From positions 1 to 33,061 of the forward strand of contig JAJQHZ010000049.1 of NCBI GenBank assembly GCA_021199475.1: a stretch of DNA of 33,061 bases, in the 5' to 3' direction. Below are positions 16,545-24,707 of the stretch, piece after piece. Within the stretch, counting starts at the first letter, position 1. The number at the start of each line of letters is the position of its first letter. Position numbers and translations under genes: made by a program. Below the pieces are notes generated by a model. It was not told the origin of the DNA, made no database searches, and worked only from the letters and a program-made list of their open reading frames with translations. The stretch is from Lachnospiraceae bacterium. Its GTDB lineage: Bacteria; Bacillota; Clostridia; Lachnospirales; Lachnospiraceae.

Positions 16545-16648
16545 CCTGCCATACTGACTGTGGCTCGTACAGGGCAGGAGCAAGGTCCTGAATATTTCTG
16601 TATTACAGGACAAAAAAGATACCCTTCTGGCGGTGGGTATCTTTTTTT
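16545..16648 (+). ncRNA. Three-hairpin RNA module ending in a terminator (copy 1)
   Basis: Three stems follow the small ORF: CCTGCC/GGCAGG (16545-16578), GTCCTG/CAGGAC (16585-16611) and GATACCC/GGGTATC (16618-16641) with seven T residues. An A run before the last stem lets it work on both strands. Differences from copy 2 fall outside the arms. It could be a 3' structure of the small mRNA, an attenuator or a small RNA. Confidence 0.55.
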
Positions 16649-16699
16649 CGGGTTGCATAACCACATTGGGGGCTGACCCCGGTAAGAAAGATATAGAAA

Positions 16700-16733
16700 A
16701 TCAAAAGGGGGCTGTCGCGAAACAGCCCCTTTC
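16700..16733 (-). terminator. Terminator of the sugar operon
   Basis: On the minus strand GGGGCTGT and ACAGCCCC form a GC-rich stem followed by CTTTTGATTTTC. It starts just after the stop of the last operon gene. Confidence 0.8.
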
Positions 16734-16737
16734 CAAA

Positions 16738-18240
16738 TCATTGCTGCAAAGCCTGCGTCTTCGTTCCGTTAATATATTGCAGTGCTTCGTGCATCCGAAG
16801 ATATTTCTGATATTTCCTGTTAAACCGATCGACCCGGCCCGCGATCGGTTCAAATTGCTTTTCAATTCGAATGTTTCCATCCGAAAGCTGACTCAAGGAA
16901 GAATAATATCCCTCCTGGTAAGCCGATAGAAGCGCAATCCCAAATGCCGCTCCCGTCATTCCATCGAGCCTCTCGACCCTGGTATTCAGGATATCAGCCA
17001 GAGCCTGCATCCATACAGCGCTTTTCGCTCCTCCACCGACCACCTTGACGCAGCCGAATTCATGAATCGGAATGCACATCTCTTCCGCCAGTTCGCGGAA
17101 CGCAAAGCACAATCCTTCGATCACCGCGCAGGTCATATCCTCTCTTGTGGTGCCGATCGACAGACCGACAAACGCACCCCTGATATCGGGGTCTGAATAA
17201 ATGGTCTTATCCCCGCCCAGATGCGGATAAAACATCAGCCTTTCATCCGGAATGTAATCCGTCCTGAGCTGTTTCGTAATCGCGTCGCATCGGTCAAGAG
17301 CCATAATATCCAGATTCCACCAGTCAAACGTATTCCCGTTGCTCTGTACAGCTCCCTGGGCAAGGTAAAAAAAACTATTTCCATCAAAAGACATCAGGAT
17401 ACGTTTTCCCCGTGCACCATCCCTGGGCTTTTCTATCGGCATCATAAATACGCCTGACGTTCCTAAGGAAAGTACCGGATATCCCTGCCCCAGACAGCCT
17501 GTGGAAATTGCGGTGGCCGGATTATCGCCTGTCCCTGTGATCACTGCCACATCCGGTCCAAATCCGAATTGTGCTGCCAGCTCCGGAAGCAGAGTGCCTG
17601 CTTTCACTGCACTTCCCCTGATTTCAGGGTAAACCTCCGGCCGAAGGCCAATGAGTGCCCGTATCTCCTCCGACCACTCCTTTTGCGTGATACAATACAG
17701 GCTGGAGGTCGAAGCCTCGCAGTAATCCGTCCCGACATTCCCTGTCAGCCGGTACACCAGATAATCCGGTCCGATCATAAATTTACCGAGTTTTTCCAGA
17801 TTCTCCGGTTCGTACAGCTTCATCCAGTAAAGGTTTGCTGCCGCGCTCCCGGTTGATACCATTCCGGAAAGATAGTCGCCATCTGTAAACGAACGCATTT
17901 TTTCCCGCAAACCCGGAATCAGGCCTTTTGTCCTTGTATCATTCCACATCATCGCCGGGCGCAGCGTATCGCCATTTTTATCCAGAACAACGAGGGTATG
18001 CATTTGTCCGGTCACGCCAATCCCTCTGACCAGCTCCGCCCTCTGTCCCTTAAGGATGCTGTGGATTCCTTTCTCCATACAGTCAAACCAGACTTCCGGC
18101 CGCACCTCTCTCACCCCGCCATCCGCCTGAACAACTGGATATTCGCAGGATTCCTGTGCGAGCACTTCTTTCTTCTCATTAATCAATATCAGCTTCATTG
18201 CTGAGGTTCCCATATCGATGCCCAAAAAAGTGTGTTCCAT
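16738..18240 (-). CDS. FGGY-family carbohydrate kinase, xylulokinase-like
   Basis: A 500-residue sugar kinase of the FGGY family that phosphorylates a ketose or polyol with ATP. The N-terminal phosphate loop is GIDMGTSAMK (7-16); GQMH (78-81) is the xylulokinase-type substrate motif; the catalytic Asp 239 is in GTGDNPATA; LGTSGVF and VVGGGAKS are the ATP-site blocks. Length and motif positions agree closely with XylB. I set the start at 18240 on AGAGGGCAGGAGAT; an ATG 12 codons earlier has no ribosome binding site. It is the last gene of the operon, after the aldolase. D-xylulose is only one possible substrate, since no xylose isomerase or xylitol dehydrogenase is present. Confidence 0.9.
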   Translation of the reverse strand: MEHTFLGIDMGTSAMKLILINEKKEVLAQESCEYPVVQADGGVREVRPEVWFDCMEKGIHSILKGQRAELVRGIGVTGQMHTLVVLDKNGDTLRPAMMWNDTRTKGLIPGLREKMRSFTDGDYLSGMVSTGSAAANLYWMKLYEPENLEKLGKFMIGPDYLVYRLTGNVGTDYCEASTSSLYCITQKEWSEEIRALIGLRPEVYPEIRGSAVKAGTLLPELAAQFGFGPDVAVITGTGDNPATAISTGCLGQGYPVLSLGTSGVFMMPIEKPRDGARGKRILMSFDGNSFFYLAQGAVQSNGNTFDWWNLDIMALDRCDAITKQLRTDYIPDERLMFYPHLGGDKTIYSDPDIRGAFVGLSIGTTREDMTCAVIEGLCFAFRELAEEMCIPIHEFGCVKVVGGGAKSAVWMQALADILNTRVERLDGMTGAAFGIALLSAYQEGYYSSLSQLSDGNIRIEKQFEPIAGRVDRFNRKYQKYLRMHEALQYINGTKTQALQQ

Positions 18241-18301
18241 ATCTCCTGCCCTCTTTGAAAATAAATCCCGTGCCATCGTTCTGCTTCGAAAAAACCGCAG
18301 A

Positions 18302-19138
18302 TCAGTGCTCGTTGATCATCGTTACCAGCTCCTGCGCTTTTTTGCTTACATTCTCAACCGAATCAACGCTCAGGTGAATGACATCGTGCTCATTATGGTT
18401 TTCCTCATACGCTTCGCCAAATGTGCGGATAAATTCTTTTCTGAGGTCTGACCCATAATTGATTTTAATCAGTCCGTATTTCTTGCACTCCCAGATGACT
18501 TCCTTCGGAATCCCCGAGCCGCCGTGGAGTACCAGCGGAACCTTGCATACACGATTGATTTTTTCCAGCAGCGGAATATCAATCTCCGGGTTCAGGCAAA
18601 GGCCGTGCACATTTCCGATCGATACCGCAAGCAGATCGCATCCGGTCCGCTCTACGTAGTCAGCCACCATATCCGGATCCGTCTTGCAATCCGCCTCATT
18701 GACCACATCCTCCTCTTTTCCGCGCAGAGCCCCAAGCTCCACCTCCACCGGAAGGCCGTAGAAGTGGCAGTATTCCGCCGCCCTCCTGCTTTCCCGGATG
18801 TTTTCCTCATAGGGAAGCGCGGACATATCGATCATAATAGAAGTAAATCCGGCTTCACAGCATGCCTTCACATCTTCAAACGATTTCCCATGATCCAGAT
18901 GAAGAGCAATCGGAACCTCTGATTTCTTTACTGCATCCCTCGCAATCTGTGCGATAATTTCCGGGTTGGAAAGTCTGAGATTGTTGGACGAAATCTGAAT
19001 GTAGCCAGGAAGGTTCGCATTCATAAGCCCCTTCGCGATCGCATAGGTCATCTCCAGATTTGTCGTATTAAACGCCGGGAGTCCGTAATTGTGCTTCTTT
19101 GCGTACTCCATCAGATCAAAGCCATTTACCAGTTTCAT
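18302..19138 (-). CDS. Class II zinc aldolase of the fructose/tagatose-bisphosphate family (GatY/KbaY/FbaA)
   Basis: A 278-residue class II aldolase, the size of GatY. ALHLDHGKS holds catalytic Asp 82 and zinc ligand His 83; VEVELGALRG, GNVHG (His 178) and VLHGGSGIP (His 205) follow in order. The family splits ketose 1,x-bisphosphates or ketose 1-phosphates into dihydroxyacetone phosphate and an aldehyde. GGAGG lies six bases before the chosen ATG; another ATG two codons earlier directly abuts it. The gene sits between two FGGY kinase genes, so its substrate is probably made by one or both of them. The exact sugar cannot be read from the sequence. Confidence 0.92.
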   Translation of the reverse strand: MKLVNGFDLMEYAKKHNYGLPAFNTTNLEMTYAIAKGLMNANLPGYIQISSNNLRLSNPEIIAQIARDAVKKSEVPIALHLDHGKSFEDVKACCEAGFTSIMIDMSALPYEENIRESRRAAEYCHFYGLPVEVELGALRGKEEDVVNEADCKTDPDMVADYVERTGCDLLAVSIGNVHGLCLNPEIDIPLLEKINRVCKVPLVLHGGSGIPKEVIWECKKYGLIKINYGSDLRKEFIRTFGEAYEENHNEHDVIHLSVDSVENVSKKAQELVTMINEH

Positions 19139-19183
19139 ATTCATCCTCCATATCTGTGAAAGGAAACACGTCTTCTGTCTCCT

Positions 19184-20671
19184 TTATTTAAAATCATGCA
19201 TTCTTTCGTAAAGCTCCTGATATCGGTCAAATTTCTTTTTATAATAACGAACCCGTTTCTCATCCGGCAGATATTCCTTTTTTATCCGGACCGCTCTCCG
19301 AATGGCCTCCTCTAGAGACGGATACTCGCCAAGCGCTGTCGCAGCCATCATCATGCAGGCCAGTGTTCCTGACTCTCCGGATTCAAGAGAAACCACCTTT
19401 TTGCCGAAAATATCTGCCATAACCTGCAGGTTGAGCTCTGAGGCAGCGCCGCCTCCCGTAGCCACCAGCCGCTCCATATGTACGCCAAGCGGTTCCACAC
19501 GCTTATAGGCAAGAAGCGTCTGAAATGCCATTCCCTCATAAAGCGCCAGGTACAATTCCTCCGGTCTCGTGTGTATCGTCAGCCCCGTTATGGTTCCACG
19601 CGCATCCATGGAGAGATCCGGGTTCCCCGAAGAACCAAATTGTGGAAGGACCATCACTTCCGTATCCAGATCTGACGCCAGGCGATCCATGCTGGCGAAA
19701 AAATTTGTTCCTTCCGCTTCGCATTTTTGAAGCATCCCGCCAAACAGGCACTCTCTGGCCCAGTTTTTCAGAATTCCACAGGTCGTGACCTCCATGCTGG
19801 TCAGGTATGTATCAGGAAGAATATACGGAATACACGGGAAATCATCTCTAAGCATTTCCGGTGTCATCATAGGGCCGGGAAGCATCGCAAATGTAAATTC
19901 GCATGTCCCCATCCCACACTCAGCGTCTTCCCTGCCGACGAGCCCGCTTCCCAATGCGGCGCAGCTCTGATCATGTCCTCCAGCCACCACCTTCAGGTCC
20001 GGATTCAAATGAAGCCTCACGGCAAGCTCCGGGCGAATCGTTCCGACTACCGTACATGGAGCGACCGGTTCCGACATCTGTTCCCGGCATATCCCGGCCG
20101 CCGAAAGCAGTTCCTCGCTCCAATCCTTCCTGTGGATATCAAACGCCATGCTTCTCGCAGCTGATGTGTAGCTGACCTTCCGCTCACCGGTCAGAATATA
20201 CCCCGCAAAATCCTCATAGAACAGAATCGCTTTTGCCCGTTTCACAGCGTCGGTATTTTCATTCAGCCACATATACTTTGGAAGTCCGTAAAGCTCATTG
20301 GGCGGGAGACCCGTAATCTCAAAAATCCGCTGGCGGCCGAACTGCTCAATCAGCCGCTCCGTCTCCGCGATTCCGCGCGAATCGCCGGTGAGCATAGAAT
20401 TCGCGAGTACGCAGTCATTCTCGTCAAGGCAGACCACTGACTCACCCAGACAGGTCACGGCCATCGCCTCTATCTTCTCCGGGCAATGCTTTCCTGCATC
20501 AGCCAGAACCTCCATTATGCCATCAAGCACCACATTCGGATTCAATTCCCGCCAGGTACCGGTTCCTTTCTCCTGATAGCGTCTCTGTGAATGAAAGACC
20601 ACCCTCCCATCCAGGTCGTACGCCAGCAGCTTGCAGCCGCTTGTACCGACATCCATTCCCGCATATACCAT
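19184..20671 (-). CDS. FGGY-family carbohydrate kinase, divergent type
   Basis: A 495-residue FGGY kinase that is only distantly similar to the other one in the operon. It has the N-terminal loop GMDVGTSGCKL (5-15), the catalytic Asp 234 in GGHDQSCAALG and the C-terminal ATP-site block ATGGGAASELN. Two points are unusual: the substrate motif region reads TCLGESVV instead of GQxHG, and the usual GTS block reads GMGTCEFTF (253-261). It probably acts on another sugar, or on another position of the same sugar, than the xylulokinase-like enzyme. The ATG follows GGAGAATGAGAT and lies 18 bases after the permease gene. Confidence 0.88.
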   Translation of the reverse strand: MVYAGMDVGTSGCKLLAYDLDGRVVFHSQRRYQEKGTGTWRELNPNVVLDGIMEVLADAGKHCPEKIEAMAVTCLGESVVCLDENDCVLANSMLTGDSRGIAETERLIEQFGRQRIFEITGLPPNELYGLPKYMWLNENTDAVKRAKAILFYEDFAGYILTGERKVSYTSAARSMAFDIHRKDWSEELLSAAGICREQMSEPVAPCTVVGTIRPELAVRLHLNPDLKVVAGGHDQSCAALGSGLVGREDAECGMGTCEFTFAMLPGPMMTPEMLRDDFPCIPYILPDTYLTSMEVTTCGILKNWARECLFGGMLQKCEAEGTNFFASMDRLASDLDTEVMVLPQFGSSGNPDLSMDARGTITGLTIHTRPEELYLALYEGMAFQTLLAYKRVEPLGVHMERLVATGGGAASELNLQVMADIFGKKVVSLESGESGTLACMMMAATALGEYPSLEEAIRRAVRIKKEYLPDEKRVRYYKKKFDRYQELYERMHDFK

Positions 20672-20689
20672 ATCTCATTCTCCGTAAAA

Positions 20690-21661
20690 TCAATTCTTCT
20701 GTGATCTGCTCTTTCTGAATACATCAAGAACCACAGCAGCCATAATAATAATGCCTTTAAATACGTCCTGCCAGAACGAATTAATCCCCATCAGGTTTAA
20801 TCCATTTGTGATCACGCCGATGATCAGAATACCGATAAATGTACCGCCGACCGTTCCGACGCCGCCTGACATACTGGTTCCGCCGATCACGACCGCCGCA
20901 ATCGCGTCCATTTCAAATCCGGAGCCAAGCGTCGCAGCCGCAGACCCGAGGCGCGCCGACCAGATCAATCCGCCAAGCCCACAATACAGACCTATTAATA
21001 CATACGGCAGCATGTTGAATTTTCTGACATCCACGCCTGAATAAGAAGCAGCTGTCTTGTTTCCGCCGAGCGCATAAATGTAATATCCGAAGCGGGTGCG
21101 GTTCAGCAAAAACCATGTAAAAATCAGGACGATTGCCGCATAGATAATGATAACAGAAATACCACCGAAGGTTGAATTGCCCAATGAAGTGTAGGCTTCA
21201 TTTCTTACCCGAATGGTAACTCCGCCGGATATAATCTCCGTCAAACCTCTTCCTATGCACTGCGTAGCCAGCGTTGCCACGAATGCCGGTACCTGCAGAT
21301 AGGAAATCGCAATGCCATTAATCAATCCAACAAGCGCGCCAAGCGCCAATACAAGAACAACGGTTACCGGAACCGGCAGACCCGCGTTCGTAATCAGATA
21401 CGCCCCGACAATGCCCGTAAGTCCGACGGTCGAGCCCACTGAAATATCAATCTCGCCCATCAGAATCGCGAGAAGCATACCGCAGCTGATAATCGCGTTT
21501 ACAGAATTTGATTTAAACAGATTCAGAATGTTGGAACCTGTCAGAAATTTGGGGGTTGAAATAGAAACAATGATAACCAGAATCAGCAGGCCCCCAAGTG
21601 TACCGATGTTTCTTTTGATATAGTTCATTCCGGGAATCGCCGTTTTACCGTTCTTTTCCAT
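20690..21661 (-). CDS. Sugar ABC transporter permease (RbsC family)
   Basis: A 323-residue permease of the ribose/xylose/galactose type with about ten hydrophobic segments. Family blocks are MGEIDISVGSTVGL near residue 68, YALGGNKTAASYSGVDV (the EAA-like loop) and AAVVIGGTSMSGGVGTVGGT. It pairs with the double ATPase just upstream: its ATG is one base after that gene's stop, and its ribosome binding site (AAAGGAG) lies inside the ATPase gene, implying coupled translation. Confidence 0.93.
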   Translation of the reverse strand: MEKNGKTAIPGMNYIKRNIGTLGGLLILVIIVSISTPKFLTGSNILNLFKSNSVNAIISCGMLLAILMGEIDISVGSTVGLTGIVGAYLITNAGLPVPVTVVLVLALGALVGLINGIAISYLQVPAFVATLATQCIGRGLTEIISGGVTIRVRNEAYTSLGNSTFGGISVIIIYAAIVLIFTWFLLNRTRFGYYIYALGGNKTAASYSGVDVRKFNMLPYVLIGLYCGLGGLIWSARLGSAAATLGSGFEMDAIAAVVIGGTSMSGGVGTVGGTFIGILIIGVITNGLNLMGINSFWQDVFKGIIIMAAVVLDVFRKSRSQKN

Positions 21662-21662
21662 A

Positions 21663-23171
21663 TCAGGATTCTCCTTTCACTTCCGTTTTTGTCATAAGAC
21701 GCATCATTGATTCCTGTGAAAATTCCGTCTCGTCGAGTTCCCCGGTAATCCTGCCCTCACACATCACATAGCACCGGTTGCACATATTGATAATCTCGGT
21801 CAGCTCGGACGATACCATAATAATCGCGACCCCTTTAGCCGCCAGCTCATCAATAATCGCATAGATCTCGGCCTTTGCCCCTACGTCAATGCCCCGGGTC
21901 GGCTCATCCAGAATAATGACCTTCGGATCAGCCGCAAGCCATTTGCTCAACACGATCTTCTGCTGATTTCCACCGCTCAGGTTGCCGGTCAGCTGCTTTG
22001 AAGATGTGATCTTGATGGAAAATTTTTGTCTGTAATTTTCAACCATCTGATCCCACGCACTGTTCTTTACATGAATGCCATTCACATAATCCGAAAGGCT
22101 GACCAGACCCATATTGAATTTCACATCGTTTTTCAGAATCAATCCTTCCCCGCGCCGGTCCTCAGAAACATAAGCGATTCCTTTCCGGATTGCCTCCCGC
22201 GGCTTCCGGATTTCTTCCTGCTGTCCATTCAGAAAAACAGCGCCTCCGGATTTCTGATATGCCCCGAAGATCGTTTTCATCAGCTCCGTGCGTCCCGCTC
22301 CCACCAGACCGGCAAATCCGACAATTTCTCCGTATTTTACGCGGAAGCTGGCGTTCTTAAAATATTTGCTGTGGCTTAAATCTTTTACTTCCAAAGCCAC
22401 ATCTTTGACCTCATGACTGTTTTTGGTATAGTAGCTGTCCAGCTCACGGCCTACCATCATATGAATCAGCGAATCCTTTTCGGCCTCTTTCGTCTTTACG
22501 TCTCCGACAATCACCCCGTCCCGCAGAACAACAATCCGGTCCGTGATCTCAAACAGCTCTTCCATACGGTGTGAAATATAGATAATTCCTACCTTTTTCT
22601 CCTGAAGGAGGCGAATAATCCCAAACAAAATCTCCGCTTCCCTCTGGGACAGCGACGATGTAGGCTCATCCATAACGACAATTCTCGCATCGGCGGACAC
22701 TGCTTTGATAATCTCAACAAGCTGCTGCATTCCCATTGTCAAATCCCCGACACGCTGATCCGCCCTCAAATTGATCTGCAGGTCATCGATTACCTTCTGC
22801 GTCTCTTCCTGCATAAGCTTTTCATCTACCATGCCCAGCTTATTGCGCAGTTCCCGTCCCAGATAGACATTGTCCGCAATGGTTCGATCCGGCATCAGTA
22901 CGATTTCCTGATGGATGATTCGAATTCCGTTTTCCCCGGCGATTTTGGATGTGCTGATATTCTTCTGCTCACCATCGATGCGGATTTCTCCGGCGTCAGC
23001 CTTATAAATCCCGCCAAGGATCTTAATCAGCGTTGATTTCCCCGCGCCGTTCTCTCCGAGCAGCGCAACCACCTCTCCTCTGTCTACGGAAAGATTTACG
23101 CCTTCCAACACTACGTTTGTGCCAAATGCTTTCGTAATTCCCGACATTTCTAGCAACTTTGGTTTACTCAT
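21663..23171 (-). CDS. Sugar ABC transporter ATP-binding protein, two-domain (RbsA family)
   Basis: A 502-residue ATPase with two fused nucleotide-binding domains, as in RbsA/XylG/MglA. Domain 1 has Walker A GENGAGKST (39-47) and Walker B IVVMDEPTSSLS; its signature is degenerate (TMGMQQLVEI). Domain 2 has a degenerate Walker A (GLVGAGRTE) but a complete signature LSGGNQQKI and Walker B VIILDEPTRGID. This asymmetry is normal for the family. AGAGAGG lies before the ATG. It is separated from the binding protein gene by a strong stem-loop. Confidence 0.94.
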   Translation of the reverse strand: MSKPKLLEMSGITKAFGTNVVLEGVNLSVDRGEVVALLGENGAGKSTLIKILGGIYKADAGEIRIDGEQKNISTSKIAGENGIRIIHQEIVLMPDRTIADNVYLGRELRNKLGMVDEKLMQEETQKVIDDLQINLRADQRVGDLTMGMQQLVEIIKAVSADARIVVMDEPTSSLSQREAEILFGIIRLLQEKKVGIIYISHRMEELFEITDRIVVLRDGVIVGDVKTKEAEKDSLIHMMVGRELDSYYTKNSHEVKDVALEVKDLSHSKYFKNASFRVKYGEIVGFAGLVGAGRTELMKTIFGAYQKSGGAVFLNGQQEEIRKPREAIRKGIAYVSEDRRGEGLILKNDVKFNMGLVSLSDYVNGIHVKNSAWDQMVENYRQKFSIKITSSKQLTGNLSGGNQQKIVLSKWLAADPKVIILDEPTRGIDVGAKAEIYAIIDELAAKGVAIIMVSSELTEIINMCNRCYVMCEGRITGELDETEFSQESMMRLMTKTEVKGES

Positions 23172-23203
23172 GGCATGTACCTCTCTTGTGCCTTATTAAA
23201 TGG

Positions 23204-23233
23204 CCGGACGGAAATTTTGATCTTTCCGTCCGG
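23204..23233 (-). promoter_or_regulatory. Intercistronic stem-loop after the binding protein gene
   Basis: CCGGACGGAAA and TTTCCGTCCGG are perfectly complementary around an eight-base loop. It lies between the binding protein and ATPase genes without a T run. Such stems often protect the upstream message and yield excess binding protein. Confidence 0.65.
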
Positions 23234-23303
23234 TCCTGCCCGCCTCAGATGCTGAAAACATGATTCCCAAACAGACTCTCCTCATGCGGTCACGCGCACC
23301 TGA

Positions 23304-24275
23304 TTATTCGTCAAGAGAATCCCATGCCTCCAGATCATATTCATCAATATTTTCTGCAGTGATGCTGTAGGATTCAATCGCCGTATTGAATTCAACTTCC
23401 TCTCCGTTAAGGATATCGATGGCTTCATATACTCCGAGATATCCCATATAAGTAGGTCTCTGTGCGGAAGACTGAACCATCGTTCCATCAGCAATTGCCT
23501 GCTTGCCAATCGGAGCGCCGTCTTTTCCAAGAATATCAATTTCTCCGGTCAGCCCCATCTCTTCTACCGCCTGTACTGCGCCAAGCGCGGATGTATCATT
23601 GATGCAGTAAATCACGTCAATATCATCATTTGCCTGAAGAGCATCAGAAACTACATTAAAGGTTGTCTCCGTGGAGCCTTCGCCCTCAACTACCTGTACC
23701 TCAACAAACGCATCCGGATCCTCTGCATTGTCCTCGATGGCCGACCAGAAACCGTCTACATTGATGATGCAGGATTCTGCCGTCTGCAGATGAACAATCA
23801 GGATATTTGCCCCATCCGGATGATTTTCTACAACCCACTCACCGGAAAGATAACCAAGCTGAGTATTATCAGAAGCAATAATCGCGTCAACCAGTTCGTA
23901 ATCATCTTCTGTAACAACCTTATCGATGTTGATTACCTTAACGCCGGCATCCTGGCAGGTCTGCAATACGGTGTACGCTCCAGCCGAATCATATGGAATA
24001 TAGATCAGCGCATCAATTCCGCTCGCGATCATATCATCGATCTGGGAAGCCTGCTGTGTCGGGTCATTCTGCGGGTCAAAGTAAATCAGCTCGCTGCCGG
24101 TTTCGTCGCAGGCCGTCTGAACGCCGTCCAGAACAGCGGTAAAATACTCATTCGTAAGCGTGTACGGGGAAAATCCGATCGTATAGCCGGAATCTTCCTC
24201 TGCCATAACGCTCATGCCGGATGCAAGCGAAACCACCATAGTTCCTGTTAAAACTGCTGCTAACACTTTTTTCAT
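23304..24275 (-). CDS. Sugar ABC transporter substrate-binding protein (RbsB family)
   Basis: A 323-residue type 1 binding protein, first gene of the sugar operon. The signal peptide is MKKVLAAVLTGTMVVSLASG with cleavage near VMA-EE, and again there is no lipobox cysteine. The mature part begins YTIGFSPYTLTNEYFTAVLDG; AQRPTYMGYLGVYEAIDILNG near the C-terminus is typical of the ribose-binding family. An extended upstream frame is rejected because GGAGG sits seven bases before the ATG at 24275. The DeoR gene and phased GTTCAT repeats lie directly upstream. Confidence 0.92.
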   Translation of the reverse strand: MKKVLAAVLTGTMVVSLASGMSVMAEEDSGYTIGFSPYTLTNEYFTAVLDGVQTACDETGSELIYFDPQNDPTQQASQIDDMIASGIDALIYIPYDSAGAYTVLQTCQDAGVKVINIDKVVTEDDYELVDAIIASDNTQLGYLSGEWVVENHPDGANILIVHLQTAESCIINVDGFWSAIEDNAEDPDAFVEVQVVEGEGSTETTFNVVSDALQANDDIDVIYCINDTSALGAVQAVEEMGLTGEIDILGKDGAPIGKQAIADGTMVQSSAQRPTYMGYLGVYEAIDILNGEEVEFNTAIESYSITAENIDEYDLEAWDSLDE

Positions 24276-24333
24276 TTTGAATCCTCCTTCTTTGAATCGG
24301 ATTATCCATTGGACATCCTGTTTTTTTGTTTGT

Positions 24334-24428
24334 ATGAACAAATTATCATATTTTATTGTTCTTTTCAACGTTAATAATTCACAATTATCATTGTTCATAA
24401 TTGTTCATTTTTACTTCCGAACGTTCAT
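24334..24428. promoter_or_regulatory. Phased GTTCAT repeats, probable DeoR operator
   Basis: GTTCAT occurs on the plus strand at 24393, 24403 and 24423, exactly 10 and 20 bases apart, and its reverse complement ATGAAC lies at 24334-24339. Two are part of the longer TTGTTCAT. The AT-rich region between them should hold the promoter of the sugar operon (TATGAT or GATAAT as -10 on the minus strand). Same-face repeats of this kind are typical of DeoR-family operators. Confidence 0.6.
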
Positions 24429-24573
24429 TTTCGCCTCATTTCCCAGGATGTTTCGAGCTTCAAGGAGCAAAAAGAGGCTGTTTTGGCGGATTTGTAAGTT
24501 GTCTGCCCAATCTGTCCGGCGAATTCCAGTGTTCGTTTTTTCTCAAAAAATTTCAAATCGAACATTATATCAC

Positions 24574-24594
24574 AGGAGCGGCTTGTCGGCTCCT
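24574..24594. repeat. Small stem-loop AGGAGC/GCTCCT
   Basis: Six-pair arms around a nine-base loop directly before the larger palindrome at 24599. In the 24276-24707 gap I see no gene, only operator repeats, this stem, the palindrome and the DeoR terminator. Confidence 0.4.
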
Positions 24595-24598
24595 GCTT

Positions 24599-24634
24599 GC
24601 CCGCGCCTCCAATCTCTGATTGTGGGGCGCGGGC
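24599..24634. repeat. Intergenic palindrome with CAATC-AGA-GATTG centre (copy A)
   Basis: GCCCGCGCC and GGCGCGGGC form the outer arms; the centre on the minus strand is CCCCACAATCAGAGATTGG. Related centres occur at 30142-30186 and 32642-32660, so this looks like a short dispersed palindromic repeat. Confidence 0.65.
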
Positions 24635-24635
24635 A

Positions 24636-24668
24636 TCAAAAAAGTGGGTATGTATGCTCATACCCACC
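24636..24668 (-). terminator. Terminator of the DeoR gene
   Basis: On the minus strand GTGGGTATG and CATACCCAC form a perfect stem followed by six T residues. It lies 40 bases after the DeoR stop, so the regulator is probably transcribed separately from the sugar operon. Confidence 0.85.
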
Positions 24669-24707
24669 GAATTCCCATTACTTTTAGATATCTATACAAT
24701 CACGAAC

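Larger units (their letters stand above)
15161..16656. repeat. Segmental duplication, copy 1 (LysR, regulatory region, 25-codon ORF, terminator)
   Basis: This stretch matches 25664-26636. Identity is near complete in the LysR termini and from the box to the terminator, and looser in the pyrimidine-rich LysR leader (about 16060-16280). Similarity begins at TGCACATACTTC and ends at CGGGTTGCA in both copies. Copy 1 has the full LysR gene. Confidence 0.9.

Noticed and set aside
24299-24398. N-terminal extension of the sugar-binding protein
   Set aside because: It would cover the operator and promoter region; the signal peptide start at 24275 has a perfect GGAGG.
24599-24668. Possible short CRISPR-like repeats
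   Set aside because: The palindromes are unequal, not regularly spaced, and no cas genes are seen.
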